This document shows, piece by piece, positions 41,816 through 51,361 of a DNA stretch of 55,228 nt (position 1 is the first letter of the stretch; each line of letters starts with the position of its first letter). Below the pieces are notes generated by a model. The model was not told the origin of the DNA, made no database searches, and was given only the letters and a program-made list of their open reading frames with translations. This stretch comes from Pseudonocardia lacus (GTDB lineage Bacteria; Actinomycetota; Actinomycetes; Mycobacteriales; Pseudonocardiaceae): positions 1 through 55,228 of the forward strand of contig NZ_JAHDTH010000029.1 in the NCBI RefSeq assembly GCF_018531445.1, written 5' to 3'. The translations under genes and the position numbers were made by a program.

Positions 41816-42903
41816 GCCCGGTCGACACGGACAAGGGCGCCGCGAACGGCACCGCGCCGGACGCCACGGCGCTGCTGCAGGTCCGGGACCTGGTCGTCAG
41901 CTTCCCCGGCCGGCGCCGCCCGTTCCGGGCCGCGCCGCCGCCGCTGCGCGCGGTCGACGGCGTCAGCTTCGACCTGCACGAGGGCGAGACGCTCGGGCTG
42001 GTCGGCGAGAGCGGCTGCGGGAAGTCGACCACCGCCCGCGGGGTGATGCGGCTGATCGAGCCGGCCGAGGGGTCGGTGCGGCTGCAGGGCCGCGAGCTGC
42101 TGGGGCTGCCGCCCAAGCAGCTGCGCGCGGCCCGCCGCGACGTGCAGATGGTCTTCCAGGACCCCTACTCGTCGCTGGACCCGTCGATGCTGATCCGCGA
42201 GTCGATCGGCGAGCCGCTCGACGTGCACCTGCAGCTGGGCCGGCAGGAGAAGGCCGAGCGGGTCGGTGAGCTGCTGCGCCGGGTCGGGCTGCCGCCGGAG
42301 TACATGATGCGCTACCCGCACGAGTTCTCCGGCGGGCAGCGCCAGCGGCTGACGATCGCCAGGGCGATCGCCGCCGACCCGAAGATCCTGGTGCTCGACG
42401 AGGCCGTCAGCGCGCTGGACGTGTCCACCCAGAACCAGGTGATCGGGCTGCTGGAGGAGCTGTCCGCGGCGATCGGGCTGACGTACCTGTTCATCGCCCA
42501 CGACCTGTCGGTGGTGCGCCACATCTCCGACCGGGTCGCGGTGATGTACCTGGGCCAGATCGTCGAGCACGGCGACGCCGCGCGCGTCTTCGACTCCCCG
42601 ACGCACCCCTACACCGAGGCGCTGCTGTCGGCGGTGCCGGTGCCCTCGCCGCGGGTCCAGCGCTCCCGCGAGCGGATCGTGCTCAGCGGCGACCCGCCGG
42701 ACCCGTCGCGGGTGCCGTCGGGGTGCCGGTTCCACACCCGCTGCCCCTACGTGATGGACCTCTGCCGCACCGAGGTGCCGCAGCCGACGCGCGCCCACGG
42801 CTCCGGCGAGGTGGCCTGCCACCTGCACACCAGCGGTCCGACGCTGGCCGGGGCGTCGGTGCGCTCGCTCGGTGCGGCCCGGCGCCAGCGGGTGCCGGCG
42901 TGA
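41812..42903 (+). CDS. ABC importer ATPase (DppF-like)
   Basis: The 363-residue ATPase has Walker A GESGCGKST, Q-loop FQDPYSSLDP, signature FSGGQRQRL, Walker B ILVLDEAVSALD and the C-terminal CRFHTRCPYVMDLC motif. DppD and DppF form the motor heterodimer. It starts at GTG 41812 in a GTGA overlap and its own end overlaps the alcohol dehydrogenase start, which couples transport to catabolism. Confidence 0.94.
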   Translation: MSPVDTDKGAANGTAPDATALLQVRDLVVSFPGRRRPFRAAPPPLRAVDGVSFDLHEGETLGLVGESGCGKSTTARGVMRLIEPAEGSVRLQGRELLGLPPKQLRAARRDVQMVFQDPYSSLDPSMLIRESIGEPLDVHLQLGRQEKAERVGELLRRVGLPPEYMMRYPHEFSGGQRQRLTIARAIAADPKILVLDEAVSALDVSTQNQVIGLLEELSAAIGLTYLFIAHDLSVVRHISDRVAVMYLGQIVEHGDAARVFDSPTHPYTEALLSAVPVPSPRVQRSRERIVLSGDPPDPSRVPSGCRFHTRCPYVMDLCRTEVPQPTRAHGSGEVACHLHTSGPTLAGASVRSLGAARRQRVPA

Positions 42904-43940
42904 GGGCGGCGCTGTGGGAGGGCATCGGCTCGGTCGGGCTGGCCGAGCTGCCCGACCCGGAGCCCGGCCCGGCCGACCTGGTCATCGACGTGGGCGCCTG
43001 CGGCATCTGCGGTTCGGACGTGCACGCCTTCGCCGAGGGCGCGTGGATCTCGCCCGGCTCCCGGATGGGCCACGAGTTCGCCGGCACCGTGCGCGCGGTC
43101 GGCGCCGAGGTCAGGGGCATCGCCGTCGGCGACCGGGTGGCGGTCAACCCCATGGGCCCGTGCGGCGGGTGCGCCCAGTGCGCGGTGGGGAACACGAACC
43201 TGTGCGCCGCCCCGGTGCACGGTGCCGGCGGCGGGCTCGCCGACCGGGTACTGGTGCCGCGCGCACTGCTGGGCCGGCGGGTGTTCCGGCTGCCCGACGG
43301 GCTCAGCCTGGAGGAGGGCGCGTTCCTGGAGCCGCTGTCGGTCGCGGTGCGCGCGGTCCGCTCGGCGGCGCTCGACGAGCCGATCCTGGTGACCGGGCTG
43401 GGCTCGATCGGCCAGTGCGCGCTGCGGGCGCTGCTCGCCTACGGGGCCACCGACGTCGTCGGCATCGACGTGTCGCCGCCGCGGCTGGCCGCCGGGGCCG
43501 CCGCGGGCGCCACCGTCCTGGACGCCCGCGACGGCGTCGACGCCCTGAAGGCCCGGCTGCTCGACCGCTGGGGCACGTCGACCTCGCCGTACCAGCTGGG
43601 CAGCGGGAACGCCGGCACCGTCGTCGAGTGCTCGGGGGCGCTGCCGATGCTGGAGCTGGCCACCGCGGTCACCCGGGCGGCCGGCACGATCGTCGTGGCC
43701 GGGCTGACCAGCCGCACTCCCCCGCTGGACGTCAACACGGTCGTGCAGAAGGAACTGCGCCTGCGCGGCAGCTTCGCCTACACCGCCGACGACGCCGCGG
43801 AGGCCTTCCGGCTGCTGGCCGAGGGCCACGTCCGGGTCGACGACCTGGTCACCCACCGGGTGCCGCTGGCCCGGGTGGCCGAGGCGTTCGCCGCCCAGCA
43901 CGCCGTCGACGGTTCGATCAAGGTGGTGGTGATCCCGTGA
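42900..43940 (+). CDS. Zinc-dependent medium-chain alcohol/polyol dehydrogenase
   Basis: The 346-residue protein has catalytic zinc residues in CGICGSDVH and GHEFAGTV and the four structural-zinc cysteines in CGGCAQCAVGNTNLC. The NAD-binding region is VTGLGSIGQCALRA. It oxidises a secondary or polyol-like alcohol. It starts at GTG 42900 within the DppF stop and ends overlapping the next dehydrogenase gene, so it is part of the importer operon. Confidence 0.92.
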   Translation: MRAALWEGIGSVGLAELPDPEPGPADLVIDVGACGICGSDVHAFAEGAWISPGSRMGHEFAGTVRAVGAEVRGIAVGDRVAVNPMGPCGGCAQCAVGNTNLCAAPVHGAGGGLADRVLVPRALLGRRVFRLPDGLSLEEGAFLEPLSVAVRAVRSAALDEPILVTGLGSIGQCALRALLAYGATDVVGIDVSPPRLAAGAAAGATVLDARDGVDALKARLLDRWGTSTSPYQLGSGNAGTVVECSGALPMLELATAVTRAAGTIVVAGLTSRTPPLDVNTVVQKELRLRGSFAYTADDAAEAFRLLAEGHVRVDDLVTHRVPLARVAEAFAAQHAVDGSIKVVVIP

Positions 43941-44890
43941 GCGGGACGATGGTGGCCGTGGGCTTCGCCCGCACGGGCGGCTGCGAGGTCATGGAGCGGT
44001 TCGAGCTGGCGGTGCCCGAGCCGGGCCCGGGTGAGGTGCGGATCCGCACGACGGCGACGGCGGTCAACCCGACCGACACCATGTACCGGCTGACGGGGCC
44101 GCGACCGAAGGAGGGCCTGGCCCCGCCGTGGATCCCCGGCATGGAGCTGGCCGGCGTCATCGACGCGGTCGGGGAAGGCGCCGGGTGGGCCGTCGGGCAG
44201 CGGGTGATGGCCATCGTCATGCCGCGCCGCCCGCAGGGCGGGTCGTACGCGGAGAAGGTCGTGGTGCCCGCCGACGCGGTGGCCGCCGTGCCCGACCCGA
44301 TGTCCGACGCCGAGGCCTCGACGCTGCCGATGAACGGGCTCACCGTCGTCTCCGCGCTGGCGCACCTCGCCCTGTCCCCCGGCGACACCCTCGGCGTCAC
44401 CGGGGCCGCCGGGGCGGTCGGCGGGTACGCGATCGAGCTGGGCAAGGTGGCCGGGCTGCGGGTGGTCGCGGACGCGAAGCCCGCGGACCGCGCGCTGGTC
44501 GAGGGCCTGGGCGCCGACGTCGTCGTGCCGGCCTCCCGCGATGCCGCCGAGGAGGTCGCCGCGTTCCGCGAGGCGGTGCCCGGCGGCGTCGACGGGCTGA
44601 TCGACGCGGCCGTGCTGGACGCCGCGGCGCTGGGCATCGTCCGCGACGGCGGGGCGCTGGCCACCGTGCGGTTCTGGCCCGGGCCCTCCGAGCGCGGCAT
44701 CCGGATCCACCCGGTCAGGGTCGGCGACCACCTGCACGACGGCGCCGGCATCGCCCGGCTCGCCGAGCTCGTGCTGGCCGGGCGGCTCACGCCGCGGGTC
44801 GCCGACACCCTGCCCGCCGCCGAGGCCGCCGAGGCGCACCGCCGGCTGGAGGCCGGCGGCGTGCGCGGCCGGCTCGTGCTCACGTTCTGA
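43937..44890 (+). CDS. Zinc-free MDR, NADP-dependent quinone-oxidoreductase-like
   Basis: The 317-residue medium-chain reductase lacks the zinc cysteines and has the NADPH-binding loop TGAAGAVGGYA, as in quinone oxidoreductases and enoyl reductases. It could reduce a quinone or an alpha,beta-unsaturated carbonyl. It starts at GTG 43937 in a GTGA overlap with the preceding dehydrogenase; an in-frame ATG four codons later is an alternative. The SDR gene follows after 9 nt. Confidence 0.88.
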   Translation: MSGTMVAVGFARTGGCEVMERFELAVPEPGPGEVRIRTTATAVNPTDTMYRLTGPRPKEGLAPPWIPGMELAGVIDAVGEGAGWAVGQRVMAIVMPRRPQGGSYAEKVVVPADAVAAVPDPMSDAEASTLPMNGLTVVSALAHLALSPGDTLGVTGAAGAVGGYAIELGKVAGLRVVADAKPADRALVEGLGADVVVPASRDAAEEVAAFREAVPGGVDGLIDAAVLDAAALGIVRDGGALATVRFWPGPSERGIRIHPVRVGDHLHDGAGIARLAELVLAGRLTPRVADTLPAAEAAEAHRRLEAGGVRGRLVLTF

Positions 44891-44899
44891 GGAGGAGAC

Positions 44900-45709
44900 A
44901 TGGGGACAGCGCTGAACGGGAAGCTGGAGGGGAAGGTCGCCGTCATCACCGGCGGCGCGAGCGGCATCGGGCAGGCCACCGCCGCCCGGTTCGCCGAGGA
45001 GGGCGCCGACGTCGTCGTCGCCGACCTCGCGCCGGGCGACGAGACGGTCGCGCTGGTGGAGAAGGCCGGCCGGCGGGCGCTGTACGTGCGCACCGACACG
45101 ACCAGCGAGGCCGAGTGCGACGCGCTCGTCGACGCGGCGGTCGCCGAGTTCGGGCGGGTCGACGTCGGGGTCGCCTCGGCCGGCATCGCCACCGCGGCCG
45201 GGCCGAGCAACGTGCAGACCCGGGTGGCGTCCGAGGGCGCGACGAACGTCGTCAACCTCGACGTCGCGGCGTTCCAGCGGGTGCTGGACGTCAACGTCAT
45301 CGGCGTGCTGCAGACCGACCGCGCGCTGGCCCGGCAGATGCTGGCCCAGGGCGACGGCGGTTCCATCATCAACATCGCCTCCAGCGCGGCGAAGATCCCG
45401 CTGGCCGGCGCCTCGCCCTACTGCGTGTCCAAGGCCGGCGTCTGGATGCTCACCAAGGTCATGGCCCTGGAGCTGGCCAGGACCGGCATCCGGGTCAACG
45501 CCGTCGGCCCCGGCTACACCGCCACGCCCATGATCGACGGCATCGAGGACAACGAGGCCGCGTTCGCCTCGGCCATGAGCATCACGCCGATGAACCGGCT
45601 GGGCCGACCGGCCGAGATCGCGGCCACCTGCCTGCACCTGGCCTCGGCGGAGTCGACGTTCACCACCGGGCAGCTGCTGCTGCCCGCCGGGGGCCAGTTC
45701 ACCGGCTGA
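44900..45709 (+). CDS. Short-chain dehydrogenase, tandem copy A
   Basis: The 269-residue SDR has the cofactor motif GGASGIGQ, an active-site serine in INIASSAAK and YCVSK (Y-x-x-x-K) after it. It is strikingly similar to the next gene, with long identical stretches such as KVMALELARTGIRVNAVGPGY, pointing to a tandem duplication. Start ATG 44900 after GGAGGAG. It probably oxidises or reduces a carbonyl of the imported compound. Confidence 0.92.
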   Translation: MGTALNGKLEGKVAVITGGASGIGQATAARFAEEGADVVVADLAPGDETVALVEKAGRRALYVRTDTTSEAECDALVDAAVAEFGRVDVGVASAGIATAAGPSNVQTRVASEGATNVVNLDVAAFQRVLDVNVIGVLQTDRALARQMLAQGDGGSIINIASSAAKIPLAGASPYCVSKAGVWMLTKVMALELARTGIRVNAVGPGYTATPMIDGIEDNEAAFASAMSITPMNRLGRPAEIAATCLHLASAESTFTTGQLLLPAGGQFTG

Positions 45710-45793
45710 CCGACCGGCCCGGGCAGCACGCCCGCGGCGCCGCACCGCAATCGTCCACGTGGACAAACAGGGACCGACAGCAGGGAGCACGGG

Positions 45794-46585
45794 ATGGCAG
45801 GAGCACTGCAGGACCGGGTCGCCGTCATCACCGGCGGGGCCAGCGGGATCGGCCGGGCCACCGCCGTTCGGTTCGCCGAGGAGGGCGCCGACGTCGTCAT
45901 CGGCGACCTCGCCCCCGGCGACGAGACCGTTGCGCTGGTGGAGAAAGCGGGCCGGCGCGCCCACTACGTGCGCACCGACACCACCAGCGAGGCCGACTGC
46001 GACGCGCTCGTCGCCGCCGCCGTCGCCGAGTTCGGGCGGGTCGACGTCGGGGTCGCCTCGGCCGGCATCTCCTCGGCCGCCAACGCCGCCGAGCGCCAGG
46101 CCAGGGTGGAGAGCGACGCCGGGCACGTCGTCAACGTCTCCACCGACGCCTTCCGCCGGGTCATGGACGTCAACGTCATCGGCGTCCTGCAGACCGACCG
46201 CGCGCTCGCCCGGCAGATGCTGGCCCAGGGCCACGGCGGATCGATCATCAACATCGCCTCGACCGCCGGGAAGATCCCGCTGGCCGGCGCCTCGCCGTAC
46301 TGCGTGTCCAAGGCCGGCGTCTGGATGCTCACCAAGGTCATGGCCCTGGAGCTGGCCAGGACCGGGGTCCGGGTCAACGCCGTCGGCCCGGGCTACACGA
46401 CCACACCGATGTGGGACGTCCCCGAGGACAGCCCCGCGCACCGCCAGGCCATGAGCATCACCCCGATGGGCCGCAACGGGACCCCCGAGGAGCAGGCCGC
46501 GGCCTGCCTGTTCCTCGCCTCCGCCGAGTCGTCGTTCATGACCGGCCAGATCCTGCACCCGGCCGGCGGCCAGTTCACCGACTGA
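45794..46585 (+). CDS. Short-chain dehydrogenase, tandem copy B
   Basis: The 263-residue SDR has GGASGIGR, the serine of INIASTAGK and YCVSK. It shares most of its sequence with the preceding SDR; the main differences are at the C-terminal lid (WDVPEDSPAHR versus IDGIEDNEAAF) and in the middle helix. Those lid differences may set different substrate preferences. The 84-bp gap contains a GGGAGC ribosome site near the ATG. Confidence 0.92.
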   Translation: MAGALQDRVAVITGGASGIGRATAVRFAEEGADVVIGDLAPGDETVALVEKAGRRAHYVRTDTTSEADCDALVAAAVAEFGRVDVGVASAGISSAANAAERQARVESDAGHVVNVSTDAFRRVMDVNVIGVLQTDRALARQMLAQGHGGSIINIASTAGKIPLAGASPYCVSKAGVWMLTKVMALELARTGVRVNAVGPGYTTTPMWDVPEDSPAHRQAMSITPMGRNGTPEEQAAACLFLASAESSFMTGQILHPAGGQFTD

Positions 46586-46611
46586 CCGATCCGCACACCC
46601 TGGAGACACCC

Positions 46612-48204
46612 GTGAGAACAGCACCGCCGTCAGCGCAGACGAGACTGCGCTCGCGCCCTCGATTGTTGGTCAGCCTGCTCGCCGTGCTCGCCATGCTGGC
46701 CCTCGCCGCCTGCGGCGGCGGGGCCCGCTCCGGCGGCGGGGGCGGGAGCACCGGCGAGATCGACCCCAACGGCACGTTCCGCTACGTGTTCGTGCAGAAC
46801 CCCTCGACCTTCGACCCGCACAAGTCGGCCAACCCCTGGGACATGATCTTCTTCCGGCTGGTCTACGACCAGCTGATCATGGAGGACGAGGCGGGTGAGC
46901 TGGTCCCGCAGCTGGCCACGAAGTGGGAGTTCGTCGACGACAACACCGCGCTGGTGCTGTCGCTGCGCGACGACGTCACCTTCATCGACGGCACCAAGTT
47001 CGACGCCTCCGCGGTCAAGGCCAACCTGGACCGGGCGATCACCATGGAGGGCAGCACGCTCAAGGGCGCGCTGGCCCGGGTCAACGACGTGCAGGTCGTC
47101 GACCCCACCACGGTGCGGGTCAACCTCAAGGGCCCGGGCGGCAACCTGCCCGCGCTGTTCTCCGGCACCGCCGGCACCATGATCAGCCCCGCCGCGCTGG
47201 CCAACCCCGACCTCGACCAGAACCCCGTCGGCTCCGGCATGGCGACGCTGGCCGAGTTCATCCCCGGCCAGGTCAGCCGCTACGACCGCAACCCGAACTA
47301 CTGGGACCCCGAGGCCGCGAAGGCCGCGCACTACGAGATCTACGTGCAGACCTCGGCGCCGACCCGGATGAACATGCTGCAGACCGGGCAGGCCGAGCTG
47401 ACCTACCTCGACCCGTCGCAGGCCGAGCAGGCCGCCGCGGCCGGGCTCAACTCCGCGCCGAGCAAGAGCCTGTCGATCATGTCGATGTACATGAACACCG
47501 GCAAGCCGCCCTTCGACGACATCCGCGTCCGCGAGGCCATGGAGCACGCCGTCGACCGGCAGGCGATCGTGGACGGCGTCTTCTTCGGCATCGGTCAGCC
47601 GGTGGCGCAGTACATGCCCCCGGAGTACTGGGCCTACGACCCGGCGGTGACCCCGGACGACCCGCAGTACAACTACGACCCGGCCAAGGCCCGCCAGCTG
47701 CTCGCCGAGGCCGGCTACCCGAACGGCGTCGACTTCGAGATGCTCGTGCCCAGCCTCGACGACCACCGCGCGGTGGCCGAGGCGCTGGTCCCGATGCTGG
47801 CCGAGGTCGGGCTGCGGGCCAGCACCCGGGTCATCGAGTCGCCCACCACCCCCACCACGTTCTACGCCCGCCAGGAGGGCAACGCCTTCCCCGGCATGGG
47901 GGCGCCCTTCCAGGACCCGACCACGGTCTACCAGGCCAGCCTGCCCGGCCAGTTCGCCAACCCGTGGAACACCACCACGCCGGAGTTCCAGCAGGCCTGG
48001 CTGGACGCGCTCACCGGCGCCACCCGCGAGGAGCGGCTGCCGGCGATGCACCGGATGATCGAGGAGGAGAAGAAGATCCGGAAGTCGTTCCCGCTGCACG
48101 CGCACTTCCCGCCGAGCGCCTGGACCGACAAGGCCGTGTTCCCGGAGGGCTACCAGCCCGCCTACGCCCCGACCTTCCGCGGCGTCGGCGTCACCGCCGG
48201 CTGA
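46612..48204 (+). CDS. Peptide-type ABC transporter binding lipoprotein (DppA/OppA-like)
   Basis: The 530-residue protein has a type II signal peptide with a lipobox LAAC at about 29-32, then a Gly-rich linker and a cluster A/C-type solute-binding fold: TFDPHKSANPWDMIFFRLVY, KFDASAVKANLDRAI, YDPAKARQLLAEAGYPNG. It is the binding protein for the permeases and ATPases at 38.8-42.9 kb, placed after the dehydrogenases and SDRs. GTG start at 46612 after TGGAGAC. Confidence 0.93.
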   Translation: MRTAPPSAQTRLRSRPRLLVSLLAVLAMLALAACGGGARSGGGGGSTGEIDPNGTFRYVFVQNPSTFDPHKSANPWDMIFFRLVYDQLIMEDEAGELVPQLATKWEFVDDNTALVLSLRDDVTFIDGTKFDASAVKANLDRAITMEGSTLKGALARVNDVQVVDPTTVRVNLKGPGGNLPALFSGTAGTMISPAALANPDLDQNPVGSGMATLAEFIPGQVSRYDRNPNYWDPEAAKAAHYEIYVQTSAPTRMNMLQTGQAELTYLDPSQAEQAAAAGLNSAPSKSLSIMSMYMNTGKPPFDDIRVREAMEHAVDRQAIVDGVFFGIGQPVAQYMPPEYWAYDPAVTPDDPQYNYDPAKARQLLAEAGYPNGVDFEMLVPSLDDHRAVAEALVPMLAEVGLRASTRVIESPTTPTTFYARQEGNAFPGMGAPFQDPTTVYQASLPGQFANPWNTTTPEFQQAWLDALTGATREERLPAMHRMIEEEKKIRKSFPLHAHFPPSAWTDKAVFPEGYQPAYAPTFRGVGVTAG

Positions 48205-48237
48205 TCCCCACCCACCCCGCCCGCTGACCCCGCCCCC

Positions 48238-48296
48238 GAGTTCAGGAAAGCCACGATCCTGCCCGCTGAGGGCAGGAACGTGGCTTTCCTGAACTC
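48238..48296. terminator. Long intrinsic-terminator-like hairpin
   Basis: The arms at 48238-48264 and 48270-48296 pair over 27 bp with a single A-A mismatch, around the 5-nt loop GCTGA. It lies 34 bp after the binding-protein gene and separates the importer operon from the SDR/LLM operon. There is no T-tract; the symmetry would also work on the other strand. It could double as a transcript-end stabiliser. Confidence 0.75.
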
Positions 48297-48490
48297 CGGT
48301 GGGGGCGGCGGACGGGGTGGGAGGACGTCCACGAGATCCGGCGCGGGTGTGGACATCCCACCGTTGTCCACCGCCCGCCGCGATCGCAGACTTCTCCTAC
48401 CGGCCGGTCGAGCTCCGCTCCCGGCGGTACTCCCGCACCACTCACGCCAGCACTCACGCCAGCACTCACGCCAGCACCGAGAGGACAGCC

Positions 48491-49282
48491 ATGCGCCTGG
48501 ACGGCAGGGTCGCCCTGATCACCGGAGGCGGCTCCGGGATCGGCGCGGCCACCGCCCGCGCGTTCACCCGCGAGGGAGCGCGCGTGGTGATCGCCGACAT
48601 CGACGAGGCGGCCGGGAAGGCGGTCGCGGACGAGATCGCCGCGAGCGGCGCCACCATCGACTTCCGCCACGCCGACGCCTCCGACCCGACCGCGCTGGAG
48701 GAGCTGGTCGCGTTCGCGGTCGACACCCACGGCGGGCTCGACGTGCTGCACAACAACCACGTCTCGTTCGAGTCCGGCCGGATCGGCGACCTGACGCTGG
48801 ACGGCTTCCGCCGCTCGTTGGACGTCGGCCTGACCAGCTACTGGTACGCGATCAAGCTGGCGCTGGTGCCGATGCTGGCCGCCGGGCGCGGCTCCATCGT
48901 CAACACCGCGTCGGTCTCCGGGCTGGCCGGCGACTTCGGGCTGGGCGCCTACAACGTGCTCAAGGCCGGGGTGGTGAACCTGTCGCGGGTCACCGGGATC
49001 GAGTACGCGCGCAAGGGCGTGCGCTGCAACGCCGTGTGCCCCGGCCCCATCGCCACCCCGCCGATCGACCGGCTGCACGACGCCGCCCCGCGGATCTGGG
49101 ACGACATCCGCGACGCGATCCCGATGGGCCGCTACGGCCGGGCCGAGGAGATCGCGAACGTGGTGCTGTTCCTGGCCTCCGACGAGTCGTCGTTCATCAC
49201 CGGCAGCCACATCGTGGCCGACGGCGGGCTGTGGGCCCACTCGGGCATGCCGCCGATCGGCGGCCTCGGGCCGGACTTCTGA
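48491..49282 (+). CDS. Short-chain dehydrogenase, third copy
   Basis: The 263-residue SDR has GGGSGIGAA, an NTASVSG serine region and YNVLK (Y-x-x-x-K). The ATG at 48491 follows GAGAGGAC; the open frame further upstream is only a translated 12-bp repeat (CACTCACGCCAG three times at 48439-48474). It is 10 nt before the luciferase-like gene, so it heads the second oxidation cassette. Confidence 0.9.
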   Translation: MRLDGRVALITGGGSGIGAATARAFTREGARVVIADIDEAAGKAVADEIAASGATIDFRHADASDPTALEELVAFAVDTHGGLDVLHNNHVSFESGRIGDLTLDGFRRSLDVGLTSYWYAIKLALVPMLAAGRGSIVNTASVSGLAGDFGLGAYNVLKAGVVNLSRVTGIEYARKGVRCNAVCPGPIATPPIDRLHDAAPRIWDDIRDAIPMGRYGRAEEIANVVLFLASDESSFITGSHIVADGGLWAHSGMPPIGGLGPDF

Positions 49283-49292
49283 GGCGGTCGGC

Positions 49293-50585
49293 GTGAAGTT
49301 CCACTGGTTCGCCGAGGCCACCTACCCCGAGCTGCCCGCGACCTACCCGCAGCGCCACCCCAGCGCGGGCGTCGACGTGCCGGCGAGCCTGGTCGACTCC
49401 CAGCGGGCCGGCGAGATGTACCGGATGTTCATCCGTCTCATGCAGCAGGCCGACCGGCTGGGCTGGGACGGGCTGGCGGTCAACGAGCACCACCAGACCA
49501 CGTTCGCGATGACCCCCTCGCCCAACCTGCTGGCCGCCAGCCTGGCCTCGTCCACCGAGAACGCCGCCCTGCTGGTGATCGGCAACTCGCTGGCGCTGTA
49601 CAACCCGCCGCTGCGGGTGGCCGAGGAGATGGCCTACCTGGACTGCCTGTCCGGGGGCAGGCTGATCGCCGGGTTCGTCTTCGGCACCCCGATGGACACC
49701 GCGTTCGCCTACGGCGTGCCGCCCTCCGAGCTGCGCGAGCGCTTCCACGAGGCCCGCGAGCTGATCACCCGGGCGTGGACCGAGCCGGAGCCGTTCTCCT
49801 TCAACGGCCGGTACAACCAGCTGCGCTACGTCAACGTGCTGCCCCGGCCCGTGCAGGCGCGCCCACCGATCTGGGTGCCCGGCACCGGCAGCGTCGAGAC
49901 CTGGGACCTGGTGCTCGACGAGGACTACTGCTACGGCTACCTGTCGTTCTTCGGGCTGGCCAACGCCCGCCCGATCGTGCGCGGGTTCTGGGACCGCGTC
50001 GAGCAGCGCGGCCTGGAACCCAACCCGAACCGGATGGCCTTCACCCAGCTGGTCTGCGTCGCCGACACCGACGCCGAGGCCGAGCGGCTCTACGGCGACG
50101 CGGTCCGCTACTTCTTCACCCGCCAGCGGGCCCCGCTGCACTTCGCCAACCCGCCCGGCTACACCTCCCGGGCCTCCCAGCGGGAGGTGCTGGAGCGGGC
50201 GAAGGGCGTCTCGACCGAGGACCGGCTGCGCGCGACCCGCGGCGAGCTGTCGTTCTGGGAGTACGACGAGCTGGGCTTCATCGTCGCCGGCACCCCGGAG
50301 CGGGTGCGCCAGCGGCTGCGCGAGCTGGCCGTCGAGCTGCGGGTCGGCCAGCTGATCACCTGCATGCACATGGGCGACCTCGCCGAGGACGTGGCCGCCA
50401 TGAACAACGAGCTGTTCGGCACCGGGGTCGCGCCGTACCTGCGCGACCTGTGGGCCTCCTACGACGACCCGTGGACCCCGCCGGCCAGCCGGCAGCAGGT
50501 GGCCGCCGCGGCACCCCGCGTCCCGGCGCACAGCGTCCACGCGCACAGCACAGCGATCCCGTCCCCGCTAGGAGGAGACACGTGA
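49293..50585 (+). CDS. Luciferase-like (LLM class) flavin monooxygenase, copy 2
   Basis: The 430-residue protein shares the MKFHWFAE start, LAVNEHHQTTFAMTPSPNLL, GTPMDTAFAYG and IWVPGTGSVETW patterns with the copies at 37106 and 52457. GTG start 49293 follows GAGGCGG. Its end overlaps the hydrolase gene (GTGA). It should need FMNH2 from the reductase at 35646, as no reductase gene lies beside it. Confidence 0.92.
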   Translation: MKFHWFAEATYPELPATYPQRHPSAGVDVPASLVDSQRAGEMYRMFIRLMQQADRLGWDGLAVNEHHQTTFAMTPSPNLLAASLASSTENAALLVIGNSLALYNPPLRVAEEMAYLDCLSGGRLIAGFVFGTPMDTAFAYGVPPSELRERFHEARELITRAWTEPEPFSFNGRYNQLRYVNVLPRPVQARPPIWVPGTGSVETWDLVLDEDYCYGYLSFFGLANARPIVRGFWDRVEQRGLEPNPNRMAFTQLVCVADTDAEAERLYGDAVRYFFTRQRAPLHFANPPGYTSRASQREVLERAKGVSTEDRLRATRGELSFWEYDELGFIVAGTPERVRQRLRELAVELRVGQLITCMHMGDLAEDVAAMNNELFGTGVAPYLRDLWASYDDPWTPPASRQQVAAAAPRVPAHSVHAHSTAIPSPLGGDT

Positions 50586-51355
50586 CCACCCTGGAGATCC
50601 CGCACGTCGGCCGGTTCGACGTGCAGGTGTGGGAGTCCGGCAGCGGCGAGCCGCTGCTCTACCTGCACGGCTACGAGCGCCACCCCGGCGGCGCAGGGTT
50701 CCTGCGGCGACTGGCCGAGGACCGGCGCGTGCTGGCCCCCGAGCAGCCCGGCTACGGCCGCTCCACCGGCGTCGAGTCGTTCACCGACGTGCTCGACGTC
50801 GCCCTGTTCTACCGCGAGCTCGTGGAGTCGTGGGGCGTCGACGGCATCGACGTCGTCGGGCACTCGCTGGGCGGGATGTTCGCCGCCGAGCTGGCCGTGG
50901 TCGCCCCGCACCTGGTGCGCAAGCTGGTGCTGGTCAACGCGTTCGGGCTGTGGCTGGAGGAGCAGCCCGCGCCCGACCCGTTCGGCGCCGCCGACGAGGT
51001 CAAGGCGGCCAAGTGGCACGGCGAGGCGCCCAAGTCGGAGCCGACCAACTTCGAGCCCGACCCCGACGACCCGCACGCGGCCATCCTGTTCGCCGCGCAG
51101 AACCTGGGATCGGCCACCAAGTTCATGTGGCCGATCGCCGACCGCGGGCTGCGCAGGCGGCTGCCGCTGATCGACGCGCCGACGCTCGTCGTGCACGGCA
51201 CCTCCGACGGGCTGCTGCCGCTGGCCTACGCCGAGGAGTTCGTGCGCCTCATCCCGGACGCGCGCCTGGCCCCGATCGAGCGGGCCGGCCACTACCCGAT
51301 GGTCGAGCGCGAGGACGAGTTCGTCACCGCCGTCACCGACTTCCTGAAGGGCTGA
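50582..51355 (+). CDS. Alpha/beta hydrolase, second copy
   Basis: The 257-residue hydrolase has GHSLGG (S95), acid near GTSDGLL and the histidine of RAGHYPMVERED. It resembles meta-cleavage hydrolases in layout. Overlap with the monooxygenase gene (GTGA) suggests it hydrolyses that product. The SDR gene follows 6 nt later. Confidence 0.9.
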   Translation: MTTLEIPHVGRFDVQVWESGSGEPLLYLHGYERHPGGAGFLRRLAEDRRVLAPEQPGYGRSTGVESFTDVLDVALFYRELVESWGVDGIDVVGHSLGGMFAAELAVVAPHLVRKLVLVNAFGLWLEEQPAPDPFGAADEVKAAKWHGEAPKSEPTNFEPDPDDPHAAILFAAQNLGSATKFMWPIADRGLRRRLPLIDAPTLVVHGTSDGLLPLAYAEEFVRLIPDARLAPIERAGHYPMVEREDEFVTAVTDFLKG

Positions 51356-51361
51356 GCCACC

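Noticed and set aside
48439..48474. Possible CRISPR array
   Set aside because: The repeats are only 12 bp, directly adjacent and without spacers.
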